64,000 bases of DNA from Saccharopolyspora ipomoeae (GTDB lineage Bacteria; Actinomycetota; Actinomycetes; Mycobacteriales; Pseudonocardiaceae), in assembly GCF_029952525.1 (NCBI RefSeq), contig NZ_JASAOF010000013.1, forward strand, positions 62,001 to 126,000, given 5' to 3'. Below, in pieces: positions 1-9,483 of the stretch; position 1 is the first letter of the stretch; each line of letters begins with the position of its first letter. A program made the translations under genes and the position numbers. A model generated the notes under the pieces. The model was given only the letters and a program-made list of their open reading frames with translations, ran no database searches and was not told the DNA's origin.

Positions 1-432
1 CGGCAGCAAGGCGTCCCCGGTGCCGACCACCAGGCGGGTCACGCCCGCGGCGCGGCGCAGGGACGTGGCGTCGACCGGGTACGGGGTGATGTCACGAGCG
101 TCCGGGTGGTCCCACTCGGTGTCCGGCGGGGCGACCAGCAGGACCCGGTCCGCGCGGCGGTCGTCGGGTCCGATGGTGGCCGCGTGGTGCAACCACAGGG
201 CGACGCCGCAGGAGTGCGCCGCGACCACCAGCTCCGCTTCCGGCGGCACGGCGGCCAGGTGCTCGCGCAGCACCGGCAGCCAACGACGCAGGTCGGGGCG
301 GTCCGGATCGGGGAGCACGGGGGCGTCGACGTGGACGTCCTCGTCCCGGAGCCGCGTCGCCAACCACTGCTGCCAGTGCCAGGGGCCCGCACCGGTCATC
401 CCGTGGACCAGCACAACACGCATCTCGCTCAT
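1..432 (-). CDS. Alpha/beta hydrolase, RBBP9/YdeN-like (partial, runs off left edge)
   Basis: The reading frame is open to the left edge, so only the first 144 codons are present. It begins MSEMRVVLVHG, with GGGAG eight bases before the ATG; the second in-frame ATG, three codons later, has no better signal. The N-terminal HG (residues 10-11) would form the oxyanion region, a W-H-W-Q-Q-W stretch follows, and AHSCG (Ser74) sits where the nucleophile elbow of small serine hydrolases lies. The pattern of HG, WLxxL, P-x-LP and AHSxG followed by LLVAPPD matches the RBBP9/YdeN family of small cytoplasmic serine hydrolases. The catalytic Asp and His would lie at or beyond the visible C-terminus. The substrate is not predictable. 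It is transcribed in the same direction as clpX but separated from it by a strong terminator. Confidence 0.75.
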   Translation of the reverse strand, partial: MSEMRVVLVHGMTGAGPWHWQQWLATRLRDEDVHVDAPVLPDPDRPDLRRWLPVLREHLAAVPPEAELVVAAHSCGVALWLHHAATIGPDDRRADRVLLVAPPDTEWDHPDARDITPYPVDATSLRRAAGVTRLVVGTGDALLP

Positions 433-558
433 GGCAGGCACTCCCGGACTAGTCGTCGCCACCCATCCAATATCAACTATTCCCCGCGGCCGCGCAGGAC
501 GTGGCACCGGGTGTCCGCCGGGTGACCGACATGACCGCGTCAGGGGAGCGAACGGCGA

Positions 559-590
559 AGCGCCCCGTGCCGGGTTCGGCACGGGGCGCT
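559..590 (-). terminator. Hairpin terminator after clpX
   Basis: A perfect 13-bp stem, AGCGCCCCGTGCC with its complement, closes a six-base loop 14 bases past the clpX stop codon. No long T tract follows, as is common in high-GC actinobacteria. The rest of 433-558, leading to the hydrolase start, shows no gene. Confidence 0.8.
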
Positions 591-604
591 CGCGAAGTGA
601 CAGC

Positions 605-1885
605 TCAGGCGGACTTCTCGCGCCGCTCCCGGCGGGACGCCTGACGGGCCACGATCGTCGGGTTGACGTTCTCCCGCACGGTCTGCTCGGTGATCACGAC
701 CTTGGCCACGTCCGAGCGGCTCGGGATGTCGTACATGACCGGCAGCAGGACCTCTTCCAGGATCGCGCGCAGACCGCGCGCCCCGGTGCCCCGCAGGATC
801 GCCTGGTCGGCGATGGCCTCCAGCGCCGTCTTGGTGAACTCCAGCTCCACGTTGTCCATCTCGAACAAGCGCTTGTACTGCTTCACCAGCGCGTTGCGCG
901 GCTCGGTGAGGATCTGCACCAGCGACGGCTTGTCGAGGTTGGTGACGCTGGCCATCGTGGGAAGACGACCGATGAACTCCGGGATCAAGCCGTACTTGAT
1001 CAGGTCCTCGGGCATCACGTCGGAGAAGTAGTCGGCGGTGTCGATCTCGGTCTTGGAGCGCAGCTCCGCGCCGAAGCCGACGCTGTGCTTGCCGACCCGC
1101 TCCTCGACGATCTTCTCCAGCCCGGCGAACGCGCCGGCCACGACGAACAGCACGTTCGTGGTGTCGATCTGGATGAACTCCTGGTGCGGGTGCTTGCGTC
1201 CGCCCTGCGGCGGCACGCTCGCGGTGGTGCCCTCCAGGATCTTCAGCAGCGCCTGCTGGACGCCCTCACCGGAGACGTCGCGGGTGATCGACGGGTTCTC
1301 GCTCTTGCGGGCGATCTTGTCGACCTCGTCGATGTAGATGATGCCGGTCTCGGCGCGCTTGACGTCGTAGTCGGCGGCCTGGATCAGCTTGAGCAGGATG
1401 TTCTCGACGTCCTCGCCCACGTAGCCGGCCTCGGTCAGCGCCGTGGCGTCGGCGATCGCGAAGGGCACGTTGAGCATCTTGGCGAGCGTCTGCGCCAGGT
1501 AGGTCTTGCCGCAGCCGGTCGGGCCGAGCATCAGGATGTTGGACTTGGCCAGCTCGACGGCCTCTTCACCCCGCGCCTCGCGCCGCTCACCGGCCTGGAT
1601 GCGCTTGTAGTGGTTGTAGACCGCGACCGAGAGGTTGCGCTTGGCCGGGTCCTGCCCGATGACGTACTGGTCGAGGAACTCGTGGATCTCCGCGGGCTTG
1701 GGCAGCTCGTCGAGCTTGACCTCGCCGGCCTCGGCCAGCTCCTCCTCGATGATCTCGTTGCAGAGATCGATGCACTCATCGCAGATGTACACGCCGGGGC
1801 CGGCGATGAGTTTCTTCACCTGCTTCTGGCTCTTCCCGCAGAAGGAGCACTTCAGCAGGTCGCCGCCGTCACCGATACGTGCCAT
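605..1885 (-). CDS. clpX: ATP-dependent Clp protease ATP-binding subunit ClpX
   Basis: The 426-residue product is the AAA+ unfoldase that recognises substrates, unfolds them and feeds them to the ClpP chamber in the cytoplasm. The start chosen is the ATG giving [20 protein letters not shown]; the open frame extends further upstream but that extension is unlike ClpX. It has the N-terminal four-Cys zinc-binding domain (CSFCG and CDECIDLC), Walker A GPTGCGKT near residue 118, the pore loop GYVGED, Walker [10 protein letters not shown] near residue 183, and the sensor/GAR segment [10 protein letters not shown] near the C-terminus. Length is normal for the family. It lies downstream of clpP2 with a 259-base gap, so it may have its own promoter as well as read-through. 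An inverted repeat lies in that gap. Confidence 0.98.
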   Translation of the reverse strand: MARIGDGGDLLKCSFCGKSQKQVKKLIAGPGVYICDECIDLCNEIIEEELAEAGEVKLDELPKPAEIHEFLDQYVIGQDPAKRNLSVAVYNHYKRIQAGERREARGEEAVELAKSNILMLGPTGCGKTYLAQTLAKMLNVPFAIADATALTEAGYVGEDVENILLKLIQAADYDVKRAETGIIYIDEVDKIARKSENPSITRDVSGEGVQQALLKILEGTTASVPPQGGRKHPHQEFIQIDTTNVLFVVAGAFAGLEKIVEERVGKHSVGFGAELRSKTEIDTADYFSDVMPEDLIKYGLIPEFIGRLPTMASVTNLDKPSLVQILTEPRNALVKQYKRLFEMDNVELEFTKTALEAIADQAILRGTGARGLRAILEEVLLPVMYDIPSRSDVAKVVITEQTVRENVNPTIVARQASRRERREKSA

Positions 1886-1963
1886 GACCGCTGACCCCGT
1901 CCCCTCCGGCACACCCTCCGAACGGCGTGCCTGACCGTATGTGCCTCCGACGGTACCTGTCGT

Positions 1964-1979
1964 TCCCCGAGTTCGGGGA
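1964..1979. promoter_or_regulatory. Short inverted repeat upstream of clpX
   Basis: TCCCCGA-GT-TCGGGGA is a perfect seven-base inverted repeat in the 259-base gap between clpP2 and clpX, about 80 bases upstream of the clpX start. It could be an operator or the hairpin end of the clpP transcript. It does not match the CGC-N5-GCG core I remember for the actinobacterial Clp regulator ClgR, so the role is open. Confidence 0.3.
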
Positions 1980-2144
1980 GACTCACAGTGTCCGCCATCG
2001 CCGTGCGTGCTGTGACCAGCGTCGCGCTCGGCGTGTCGCGACCCGTGCGGCCGGGCGTGGCGCCCGTCGAGCCGCGTGCCGCGACCGGAACTCACGCTGC
2101 CGGAACGTTTCCCGGGGACCCGGAAGCCCCCGGGAAACGCCACG

Positions 2145-2777
2145 TCAGGACTGCTGCGACGAGAGCTTCCGGTACGGCACGACCTCGTCGATGATGCCGT
2201 ACTCCTTGGCCTGCTCGGCCGTGAGGATCTTGTCGCGGTCGACGTCCTCGTGCACCTGCTCCTGGGAGCGCTTGGTGTGCTTGGCCAGCGAGGACTCCAT
2301 GAGGTCGCGCATCCGCTGGACCTCGTCGGCCTGGATCTCCAGGTCGGAGACCTGACCGTAGATGCCCTCCACGGACGGCTGGTGGATCAGCACGCGGGAG
2401 TTGGGCAGCGCCTGGCGCTTGCCCTCGGTGCCCGCGGCCAGCAGCACCGCCGCCGCCGAGGCCGCCTGGCCCAGGCAGATGGTGCGCACGTCGGGGCGCA
2501 CGTACTGGATGGTGTCGTAGATGGCCATCATCGCGGTGAACGAGCCACCGGGGGAGTTGATGTACATCTGGATCTCGCGGTCCGGGTCGTCGGACTCCAG
2601 GAACAGCAGCTGCGCCATGACGTCGTTGGCCGAGGCGTCGTCGACCTGGACGCCGAGGAACACGATGCGCTCCTCGAACAGCTTGTTGTACGGGTTGGAC
2701 TCCTTGACCCCGTACGCGGTGCGCTCGACGAACGACGGCAGCACGTACCGGGACTGCAACGACTGGTAAGGGTTCAC
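2145..2777 (-). CDS. clpP2: ATP-dependent Clp protease proteolytic subunit ClpP2
   Basis: This 210-residue serine peptidase is one of two ClpP subunits; in actinobacteria ClpP1 and ClpP2 form a mixed double ring that ClpX or ClpC caps. The GTG start gives (M)[18 protein letters not shown] and is preceded by GAGGAG at nine bases; the longer open frame upstream overlaps clpP1 and is rejected. The catalytic triad is visible as Ser in [11 protein letters not shown], His in LIHQPS and Asp in DVDRDKIL, and the substrate-binding INSPGGS is present. The gene follows clpP1 after 44 bases, consistent with one transcript. Confidence 0.97.
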   Translation of the reverse strand: MNPYQSLQSRYVLPSFVERTAYGVKESNPYNKLFEERIVFLGVQVDDASANDVMAQLLFLESDDPDREIQMYINSPGGSFTAMMAIYDTIQYVRPDVRTICLGQAASAAAVLLAAGTEGKRQALPNSRVLIHQPSVEGIYGQVSDLEIQADEVQRMRDLMESSLAKHTKRSQEQVHEDVDRDKILTAEQAKEYGIIDEVVPYRKLSSQQS

Positions 2778-2821
2778 GACGGGTGACTCCTCGTAATTCG
2801 GTCCGGGTGCGGGAGAGGTGA

Positions 2822-3448
2822 TCAGCTGGTCGGCAGGTTCGCCGCGCTCGCCACGTAGTCCACGAGCCCGTAGTCGCGGGCCTCCTCGGCGGTGAACCAC
2901 CGGTCCCGGTCGAAGTCGGTCATGATCGTTTCGACGGACTTGCCCGTCTGCCCGGCGATCAGGGAGGCCATCTCCTCCTTGTGCTTGGAGAACATCTTGG
3001 CCTGGATCGCGATGTCGGCCGCGGTTCCGCCCAGTCCGGCCGAGGGCTGGTGCATCATGATCCGCGCGTGCGGCAGCGCGAAGCGCTTGCCCTTGGCACC
3101 CGCGGAGAGCAGGAACTGCCCCATCGAGGCCGCCATGCCCATCGCGACCGTGGCGACGTCCGGCTTGATCAGCTCCATGGTGTCGTAGATCGCCATGCCC
3201 GCCGTGACCGAACCGCCCGGCGAGTTGATGTACAGCGAAATGTCGCGGTCCGGGTCCTCGGCCGCCAGCAGCAGCAGCTGCGAGCAGATCTGGTTCGAGA
3301 TGTTCTCCTCGACCTGGGAGCCGAGGACGATGATCCGCTCGCGCAGCAGTCGCTCGTACACCGAGTCGTTGAGCGAGAGTCCGTTCGTGCCCGTCCGCAT
3401 GGACGGCGCCTGCGCGTCGGACGCCGGAACAGTCAGGTGCTGCGTCAC
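2822..3448 (-). CDS. clpP1: ATP-dependent Clp protease proteolytic subunit ClpP1
   Basis: This is the first gene of the clpP1-clpP2 pair, coding for a 208-residue serine peptidase. Ser in [11 protein letters not shown], His in MMHQPS and Asp in DFDRDRWF make the triad; INSPGGS is the substrate-binding motif. The start is uncertain. I chose the GTG giving (M)[12 protein letters not shown] with an AGGGG just before it; a GTG seven codons upstream (MGEGRGD) and the internal ATG at [12 protein letters not shown] are possible. The N-terminal stretch before [11 protein letters not shown] is probably a propeptide removed on activation, as known for this family. The 5' region up to tig holds a large hairpin. 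Confidence 0.96.
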   Translation of the reverse strand: MTQHLTVPASDAQAPSMRTGTNGLSLNDSVYERLLRERIIVLGSQVEENISNQICSQLLLLAAEDPDRDISLYINSPGGSVTAGMAIYDTMELIKPDVATVAMGMAASMGQFLLSAGAKGKRFALPHARIMMHQPSAGLGGTAADIAIQAKMFSKHKEEMASLIAGQTGKSVETIMTDFDRDRWFTAEEARDYGLVDYVASAANLPTS

Positions 3449-3620
3449 GTCTCCCCTGCCTTCTCCCACATTGGGCCCTTGTCCACCCTGGTCGGTCGGG
3501 TCGTCCCGGAGCTCGTCGGCGGTCCTTCCAAAATGGACCGGACGAACCACCGGGAGTCCTCGGCGACCGCAGGTGATGTCCTGCTTCCCTACTCGGGTGA
3601 TCCGCTACAACCGACCCTAA

Positions 3621-3662
3621 CGAACGTGGACGGCACCAGCTTCCCAGTACCGCCCACGTTCG
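3621..3662. terminator. Large inverted repeat between tig and clpP1
   Basis: Arms CGAACGTGGACGG and CCGCCCACGTTCG pair over 13 positions with one mismatch around a 16-base loop. It sits 39 bases past the tig stop and about 170 bases before the clpP1 start, so it could end the tig transcript or act in the clpP1 leader. The repeated GAACG sequence also leaves room for a protein operator. Confidence 0.5.
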
Positions 3663-3701
3663 CTTAGAGCTTGCGTATCAAGTTGTCCGGCGAGAGCCCG
3701 G

Positions 3702-5108
3702 TCACTGCTTGGCGGACTCGGCCTTCTCGTCGTCGGCCTCGACCTCGGCGGCGTCGCCCTCGACGACCGCGGGGGTCTCCTCGTCCTCCTGCGGACCGAA
3801 CAGCTCGTCCATGTCCAGCGCGTTGCCCGACGCGTCGGTCACGGTGGCCTGGCGGACCACCGAGAACAGCGCCTTGCTGCGGCGGACGTCGGCGAACAGC
3901 GCGCCGATCTGGCCCGACTCCTGGGCCTGCTGCACGAACTGGTCGGGGCTCATGCCGAAGCGCTGCGCCTGGTAGATGATCCGCTGCGTCAGCTCCTCGT
4001 CCGAGACCGACACGCCCTCTTCATCGGCGATGGTGTCCAGCACCAGCTGGGTGCGAACGGCCTTCTCGGCCTCTTCGCGGGTCTCGGCGTCGAACTGCTC
4101 GCGAGTCTTGTCCTGGGACTCCAGGTACGCCTCGAAGGCCTTCTCGTCGTGGTCGAACGGGTGCACCGCGTCGTGCTGGCGCACCTCGATCTCCTGCTCG
4201 ACGACCTTCTCCGGGAGCGGGACCTCGACGGTCTCGAGCAGCACGTCCAGGACCTTGTCCCGGGCCTGCATGCCCTGCTCCATCTTCTTGACCCGGCCCA
4301 GGCGCTCGCGCAGGTCCGCGATCAGCTCTTCGGCGGTGTCGAACTCGCTGGCCATCTGGGCGAACTCGTCGTCGGCCTCGGGCAGCTGGCGCTCCTTGAC
4401 GGAGTTCACCTTGACCGAGACCTCGGCGTCCTTGCCGGCGTACTCACCGGCCACCAGCTTGGTGGTGAAGGTCTTCGTCTCGCCCTCGGTCGCGCCGATC
4501 ACGGCGTCGTCGATGCCCTCGACGAGCTGGCCCGAGCCGATCTCGTAGGACAGGCCCGAGGTCTGGGCGTCCTCGACCTCTTCGCCGTCGACCGTGGCCG
4601 ACAGGTCGATGCTGAGGAAGTCGCCCTCCTGCGCGGGGCGGTCGACGCCGGTCAGGGTGCCGAAACGAGCGCGCAGCGAGTCGAGCTGCTCGTTGACGTC
4701 CTCTTCCGCGACCTCGACGTCGTCGACGCTCACCGACAGCTCGCCGAAGGCGGGCACGGTGATCTCGGGGCGGACGTCGACCTCGGCGGTGAACGCGATC
4801 TCCGCGCCGTCCTCGATCTTGGTCACCTCGATGTCCGGGCGACCGAGGGTGCGCAGCTCGTCGCTGTTGACAGCCTCCAGGTACTTGGCCGGAACCGCCT
4901 CGTTGACGACCTCGTCGAGCACGGGCCCACGACCGATGCGGCTCTCCAGCACCCGCGCCGGGACCTTGCCCGGCCGGAAGCCGGGGATGCGGACCTGCTG
5001 GGCGAGTTCCTTGTACGCGCGGTCGAAGTTCGGCTTGAGCTCGTCGAACGGCACCTCGACGTTGATCCGGACGCGCGTCGGGCTCAGGTGCTCGACGGTG
5101 CTCTTCAC
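3702..5108 (-). CDS. tig: Trigger factor (ribosome-associated peptidyl-prolyl isomerase)
   Basis: The 468-residue chaperone docks at the ribosome exit tunnel and folds nascent chains. The GTG start, (M)KSTVEHLSPTRVRINVEVPF, is preceded by AGGAG at five bases; the longer open frame upstream is rejected. The ribosome-binding signature GFRPGK lies near residue 44 in the N-terminal domain. The middle FKBP-like domain begins around DRPAQEGDFLSIDLSA. The helical C-terminal domain ends in a strongly acidic tail rich in Glu, Asp and Ala. It precedes clpP1, the usual actinobacterial order, but the hairpin in between suggests separate transcription. Confidence 0.98.
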   Translation of the reverse strand: MKSTVEHLSPTRVRINVEVPFDELKPNFDRAYKELAQQVRIPGFRPGKVPARVLESRIGRGPVLDEVVNEAVPAKYLEAVNSDELRTLGRPDIEVTKIEDGAEIAFTAEVDVRPEITVPAFGELSVSVDDVEVAEEDVNEQLDSLRARFGTLTGVDRPAQEGDFLSIDLSATVDGEEVEDAQTSGLSYEIGSGQLVEGIDDAVIGATEGETKTFTTKLVAGEYAGKDAEVSVKVNSVKERQLPEADDEFAQMASEFDTAEELIADLRERLGRVKKMEQGMQARDKVLDVLLETVEVPLPEKVVEQEIEVRQHDAVHPFDHDEKAFEAYLESQDKTREQFDAETREEAEKAVRTQLVLDTIADEEGVSVSDEELTQRIIYQAQRFGMSPDQFVQQAQESGQIGALFADVRRSKALFSVVRQATVTDASGNALDMDELFGPQEDEETPAVVEGDAAEVEADDEKAESAKQ

Positions 5109-5269
5109 GTGGTCTCCTAGTGCGAACGTGCTTGATTCCCCGGCGCTGGCCTTGAGGGCGCGGCCAAACACCACGTCCAATGCCGGGCTGACCACCGAGT
5201 CTATTGCTTCCCACCCGAGCACACGGTCCGGGGTTGCGACAAGCGCCCCGTACCGGCCCTCGCACCGGC

Positions 5270-5518
5270 TCAGCGAGCGGGCGGAACCCCCAGCTCGGTC
5301 GGCGTCGCGGCGGTCACGATGCCCGCCGCCGGAGACGTGGTGGGGACGACCTGCGGACCGGGCACCCACAGCGACACGGCGACGAGCGCCACCACGGCGG
5401 CGGCGCACAGGGCCGCGCACACCGCGGCGGCGGACCGCTGAACGCCGGTTCCGGCCGGAATCGCATCACGCACGCCGGGGAAATCGGAGCGGTTCACCGA
5501 GTCGTTACCGGGGACCAC
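5270..5518 (-). CDS. Small single-pass membrane protein, unknown
   Basis: An 82-residue frame upstream of tig in the same direction. It has a hydrophilic N-terminus of about 28 residues, one hydrophobic segment rich in Ala and Val (about residues 29-51, ending SLWVPGP) and a short Pro/Thr-rich tail. The start is uncertain: GTG at the first codon or the GTG at codon 8 (MNRSDFPG); neither has a strong ribosome binding site. I do not recognise a family. Codon positions look coding (G/C-rich third positions), but the frame is short enough to be a chance open frame in high-GC DNA. Confidence 0.45.
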   Translation of the reverse strand: MVPGNDSVNRSDFPGVRDAIPAGTGVQRSAAAVCAALCAAAVVALVAVSLWVPGPQVVPTTSPAAGIVTAATPTELGVPPAR

Positions 5519-5594
5519 CCGCCGGTGCGGCGGGGATCACCCGGGAGAAGCGGAACCGGCCACTCGCGAGCACTGCGAGCGGCCGGCCGACACG

Positions 5595-5668
5595 TCGGGG
5601 TGGCGGGATTTGAACCCACGACCCCTCGCACCCAAAGCGAGTGCGCTACCAACCTGCGCCACACCCCG
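5595..5668 (-). tRNA. tRNA-Pro (TGG)
   Basis: The minus strand gives a 74-base cloverleaf with acceptor CGGGGTG/CACCCCG, D arm GGCGCAGGTTGGTAGCGC, anticodon stem CTCGC-TTTGGGT-GCGAG with anticodon TGG, T arm with GTTCAAATC, and discriminator A. CCA is not encoded. It stands next to tRNA-Gly on the other strand. Confidence 0.96.
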
Positions 5669-5796
5669 TCCGACGTGCGGCGCACCCGGGAATCACCGGG
5701 TGCGTTGCGAAGAGCTTATCGCGACCGGTTAAGCTAGGGCACGCAAGGTCACCAACGGACCGCGGCAACCCCGCGGCGACCAGGTGAAACCGGCAC

Positions 5797-5867
5797 GCGG
5801 GCGTAGCTCAATGGTAGAGCCCCAGTCTTCCAAACTGGCTACGCGGGTTCGATTCCCGTCGCCCGCT
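5797..5867 (+). tRNA. tRNA-Gly (TCC)
   Basis: A 71-base cloverleaf with acceptor GCGGGCG/CGCCCGC, D arm AGCTCAATGGTAGAGC, anticodon loop CTTCCAA with anticodon TCC, T loop GTTCGATTC and discriminator T. CCA is not encoded. A hairpin terminator follows. It marks the left border of the accessory region, but no second copy of its 3' end was seen, so there is no sign of an attachment-site duplication. Confidence 0.96.
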
Positions 5868-5874
5868 CCGAGCA

Positions 5875-5917
5875 GGGCGGAGACCCCGGTGACGCAGCCG
5901 GGATCTCCGCCCTTCTT
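5875..5917 (+). terminator. Terminator after tRNA-Gly
   Basis: GGGCGGAGA pairs with TCTCCGCCC, with an inner CCCGG/CCGGG stem, followed by TTCTT. This is a long two-part hairpin directly after the tRNA. Confidence 0.85.
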
Positions 5918-6053
5918 CGTGCCCGCGCTCTACTCGCGAGGGGCGGTTTTCGACCAGCGAGACGCCTGTGACCGGCGACAACATCGTCTTGGGGATTGTC
6001 GGCCGAGTGCGGGATGCTGAAGGTGTTTCCGGTCTTTTCGGCGGGGGGATTTC

Positions 6054-7517
6054 GTGCGGCGGCTCGAGTACAAGTGGCTGGTCGGCATCACGTTCGTGCT
6101 GGCGCTGATCATGCAGATCCTGGACGTCACGATCCTCAACGTGGCCCTGGCCACGCTGGGTCGTGAGTTCCACGCCGAGCCCGCGCAGCTGCAGTGGGTG
6201 CTGACCGGCTACATGATCAGCCTGGCGGTGTTCATCCCCTCGTCCGGCTGGATCGCCGACCGCTTCGGCAGCAAGAAGACCTTCCAGGCCGCGGTCGTCA
6301 TCTTCACGCTGGCCTCGATGCTGTGCGGGTTGGCGGTGTCGATGGAGATGCTCGTCGGCTCGCGCATCCTGCAGGGAGTCGGCGGCGGCATGCTCGTGCC
6401 CGTCGGCCAGGCCATGATGTTCCGCGCCTTCCCGGCCCACGAGCGCGCCAAGGCCGGGGCGGTGCTGTCGATCCCGATCACCGTCGCGCCGATGCTGGGA
6501 CCGCTGCTCGGCGGCGTCCTGGTCGAGTTCGCGAGCTGGCGGTGGATCTTCTTCATCAACCTGCCGGTGGGGGCGCTGGCGCTGCTGTTCACGATCCTGT
6601 TCCTCAAGGAGGAGAGCACCCGCGATCCGGGCCGCTTCGACGTGCCGGGCTTCGTGCTCGCCGGCGCGGGCCTGGCCACGCTGCTGGTCGGGCTGGACCA
6701 GGGAGCGCAGATCGGCTGGACGCGGCCCGCGGTGTGGCTGAGCCTGATCGCGGCCGCGCTGCTCATCGGTGGTCTGGTGTGGCGGGAGCTCGCCGTGCGC
6801 TCGCCGATGCTGGACCTGCGGCTGCTGGGCGACCGGCTGTTCGGCACCGGCAACCTGCTGCTGCTGTGCATGACCGGGGCGATGTTCGGCGTGCTGTTCC
6901 TCATCCCGCTCTACCTGCAGACGCTGCGCGGGGTGTCGCCGATGTTCGCGGGCCTGGTGCTGATGCCGCAGGCGCTGGCGATGCTGGCCACCACGCAGGT
7001 CGTCAGCCGCGTCTACGGACGCATCGGCCCGAAGCGCCTGGTGATCGCCGGGTTCGTCGTCCAGCTGATCATCGGCGGGATGCTGCAGCTGCAGAACCTG
7101 TCGACGCCGCTGTGGGCGCTGGGCCTGATGCTGGCCACCCAGGGCCTGGCGATGGGCCTGCTGATGACGCCGGTGCAGACCGCGACGTTCGCTCAGATCT
7201 CCGGTCCGGCGATGGGCATGGCGAGCTCGATGTTCAACGTCACCCGCCAGGTCGCCACCGCGCTGGGCACGGCGGTGGTGGCGACGGTGCTCACGGTCCT
7301 CTCGCAGCACAACCAATCCACTGTGGACCCGTCCGTGCCTGCGGCTGCGGCCGAAGCGCAGCTGGGCGCGTTCCACGGCGCGTTCCTGGTCTCGGTGGCG
7401 TTCGCGGTGCTGGGTATTGTGCTCGCATTGCGGGTGCGCGACGCCGATGCCGCGGCCACTCTCGACCGCCCGAAAGCCGCCGCACGGCAGGGTGAACCCG
7501 AGCCGTCGAAGCCGTGA
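6054..7517 (+). CDS. MFS multidrug exporter, DHA2 (EmrB/QacA) type
   Basis: A 487-residue membrane protein with about 14 hydrophobic segments, typical of drug/proton antiporters of the DHA2 branch. Visible signatures are the start of helix 1 (MQILDVTILNVALATL), motif A GWIADRFGSKK, motif B GSRILQGVGGGMLVPVG and motif C GPLLGGVLVEFASWRWIFFINLPVG. The GTG start follows a GGGGGG run at about five bases. The C-terminal tail (about 30 residues) is charged and cytoplasmic. It is a lone gene after tRNA-Gly with no adjacent regulator, so the substrate cannot be named. Confidence 0.93.
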   Translation: MRRLEYKWLVGITFVLALIMQILDVTILNVALATLGREFHAEPAQLQWVLTGYMISLAVFIPSSGWIADRFGSKKTFQAAVVIFTLASMLCGLAVSMEMLVGSRILQGVGGGMLVPVGQAMMFRAFPAHERAKAGAVLSIPITVAPMLGPLLGGVLVEFASWRWIFFINLPVGALALLFTILFLKEESTRDPGRFDVPGFVLAGAGLATLLVGLDQGAQIGWTRPAVWLSLIAAALLIGGLVWRELAVRSPMLDLRLLGDRLFGTGNLLLLCMTGAMFGVLFLIPLYLQTLRGVSPMFAGLVLMPQALAMLATTQVVSRVYGRIGPKRLVIAGFVVQLIIGGMLQLQNLSTPLWALGLMLATQGLAMGLLMTPVQTATFAQISGPAMGMASSMFNVTRQVATALGTAVVATVLTVLSQHNQSTVDPSVPAAAAEAQLGAFHGAFLVSVAFAVLGIVLALRVRDADAAATLDRPKAAARQGEPEPSKP

Positions 7518-7577
7518 GATAGGTCAAGCGCGCCCCACTTCCGGACACGTCCGGGCACTATGTGAGGGGTGACCGAC

Positions 7578-8198
7578 ATGCCACATGCCGATCAGGTTCG
7601 CAATCACACCCGCTGGCGCACCGACTGGCACCGCGGCCGCACCGGCTACGCCTGGGTGCTGCCGCTGGCCGACCAGCCCGGGCTGCGCAAACTGGTCAAC
7701 GACTACCAGTACGCGCTGCGCGATCTGCCCGGTTTCGACCTGGTCCCGCTGGAATGGATGCACATCCTGGTGCAGGAGATCGGGTTCACCGACGAGGTGG
7801 ATCCGTCCCGCATCGAGCCGCTGCTGGAGGCCGCGCGGCCGAAGCTGGCCGAGGTCATGCCGCTGACGCTGGCGTTCCACCACGCGGTCGTGCTGCCCGA
7901 GTCGCTGGCGCTGCCCGCCGAGCCGCAGTCGAGCGTGCTCGACCTGCGCGCGGCCGTGCGCGAGGCCACCTCCGAGGTGCTCGACTCGGTCCCGTCGGAG
8001 CCCGAGGACATCGACAAGCACGTCAGCCTCGCCCACTCCACGACCGACGGTCCGGCGATCTTCGCCATCGCGACTCTGCAGGCCACCATCGTCGAGTCGG
8101 CGACCGCGAAGGTCTCGGCGTTGTCGCTGGTCAAGATGAGCCGCGACCACTCCAGCACCGAGTGGGAGACGATCGCCGAGGTGCCGCTGGGCGGCTGA
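7578..8198 (+). CDS. 2H phosphoesterase / 2'-5' RNA ligase-like protein
   Basis: A 206-residue soluble protein. The ATG start (MPHADQVRNHTRW) is chosen because GAGGGG lies eight bases upstream; an in-frame GTG nine bases earlier overlaps that site. Two His motifs about 86 residues apart, H62-I-L-V after EWM and H148-V-S-L-A, fit the paired HxTx motifs of the 2H superfamily, which act on 2'-5' or cyclic phosphodiester bonds. The first motif has Leu where Thr or Ser is usual, so activity may be altered. No RNA-processing genes lie next to it. The family call rests on these motifs and the overall fold pattern. Confidence 0.7.
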   Translation: MPHADQVRNHTRWRTDWHRGRTGYAWVLPLADQPGLRKLVNDYQYALRDLPGFDLVPLEWMHILVQEIGFTDEVDPSRIEPLLEAARPKLAEVMPLTLAFHHAVVLPESLALPAEPQSSVLDLRAAVREATSEVLDSVPSEPEDIDKHVSLAHSTTDGPAIFAIATLQATIVESATAKVSALSLVKMSRDHSSTEWETIAEVPLGG

Positions 8199-8241
8199 AA
8201 AACGGGTCGCCTCGATCTCCCCGGAGCGGTACCAATGCTGC

Positions 8242-9438
8242 ATGGGCAATCTTGAGGCGAGGCGGCTCGACGACTCCGAGCACGACGAGTTCACGTCCGT
8301 GTTCGGGGCCGCGTTCTTGGAGGACTCCGAGGCGGACCTGGCGCGGCTGAGGCCGATCGTCCCGCACGTCACGCCGCTCGGGGTGTTCGACGACGCCGAG
8401 ATGGTGGGCTGCGGCGGGCACTACTCGACGTACATGAGCCTGCCCGGTGCGCGGAGCTGCCCCGTCGCGGGCGTGACGCTCGTCGGTGTCAAGCCAGGTC
8501 ACCGCCGTCGCGGCGTGCTGACGGCCCTGATGCGCGCGCAGCTCGACGGCCTGCGCGACGCCGACGTCCCGCTGGCCGCGCTGTACGCCTCCGAAGGCGC
8601 CATCTACGGCCGGTTCGGCTACGGCATGGCGAGCTTCGAGAACCACCTCTCGCTGCCCGGCCGCGTCGCGTTCCGCGGTGACGTGGAGGTCGACGAGCGG
8701 CCGGTGCGCGAGATCGACCTGGACGAGGCGCTGCCGGCGATCTACGCGCAGCACGCGCGGGCGGCGGCGAACCGGCCGGGCTGGATCGGCCGCGACAGCG
8801 CGTGGCGGGCCCGGGAGCGGATGCGGCAGGCCCGCGCGGGTCGCGCGCCCTACCGCTGCGCCCTGCACGACGGCGGTCACGCGATCTACCGGGTGTCCCC
8901 GGACTGGACGGAGCGCGGGCCGGACTACCGGATGGAGGTCGTCTCGCTGGTCGCCGACGACCCCGCCTCCTACGCCGCGCTGTGCCGTCACCTGCTGGAC
9001 TTCGACCTGGTCAGCGAGGTCACCTGGCGCAAGGCAGCGATCGACGAGCCGGTGGTGCGGATGCTGGTCGATCCGCGCGCGGCCGCGCAGCGCGTCGTCG
9101 ACGGCGTGTGGCTGCGGTTGGTCGACGTCGAGGCCGCGCTGACCTCCCGCGACTACCTCGCGGACGTGGACGTGGTGCTGGAGGTGCGCGACGCGTTCTG
9201 CCCGTGGAACGAGGGCCGCTGGCGGCTGCGCACCCGCGCGAGCGCGGTCGAGCGCACCTCCGAGCCGGCGCAGCTGGCGCTGGACGTGGCGGATCTGGCC
9301 GCGGCCTACCTGGGCGGGAGCACGCTGCACCAGCTCGCAGCGGCCGGGCGGGTGCGCGAGCTGGAGCCGGGTGCGCTGACCGCCGCCTCGCGGGCGCTGG
9401 CGGGCGATCGCGCTCCGAGCTGTCCCGACGCCTTCTGA
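8242..9438 (+). CDS. Eis-like GNAT N-acetyltransferase
   Basis: A 398-residue protein with the three-part layout of Eis (enhanced intracellular survival) proteins: an N-terminal GNAT domain, a second degenerate GNAT fold and a C-terminal sterol-carrier-like domain. The acetyl-CoA loop is visible as GVKPGHRRRGVLTALM, followed by LYASEGAIYGRFGYG, where the Tyr serves as general acid in the family. It ends in Phe, whose terminal carboxylate is the known catalytic base in Eis proteins. Family members acetylate amines on aminoglycosides, polyamines or peptides; the substrate here is unknown. It stands 43 bases after the 2H phosphoesterase in the same direction. Confidence 0.88.
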   Translation: MGNLEARRLDDSEHDEFTSVFGAAFLEDSEADLARLRPIVPHVTPLGVFDDAEMVGCGGHYSTYMSLPGARSCPVAGVTLVGVKPGHRRRGVLTALMRAQLDGLRDADVPLAALYASEGAIYGRFGYGMASFENHLSLPGRVAFRGDVEVDERPVREIDLDEALPAIYAQHARAAANRPGWIGRDSAWRARERMRQARAGRAPYRCALHDGGHAIYRVSPDWTERGPDYRMEVVSLVADDPASYAALCRHLLDFDLVSEVTWRKAAIDEPVVRMLVDPRAAAQRVVDGVWLRLVDVEAALTSRDYLADVDVVLEVRDAFCPWNEGRWRLRTRASAVERTSEPAQLALDVADLAAAYLGGSTLHQLAAAGRVRELEPGALTAASRALAGDRAPSCPDAF

Positions 9439-9483
9439 CGCGCGTACCGTCGAGGGCAACGGCGTCCCCCGGGGGAGGCAGGG

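Noticed and set aside
5595..5867. tRNA-Pro/tRNA-Gly as the attachment site of an integrated element
   Set aside because: No integrase is in the window and no second copy of either tRNA 3' end was found downstream.
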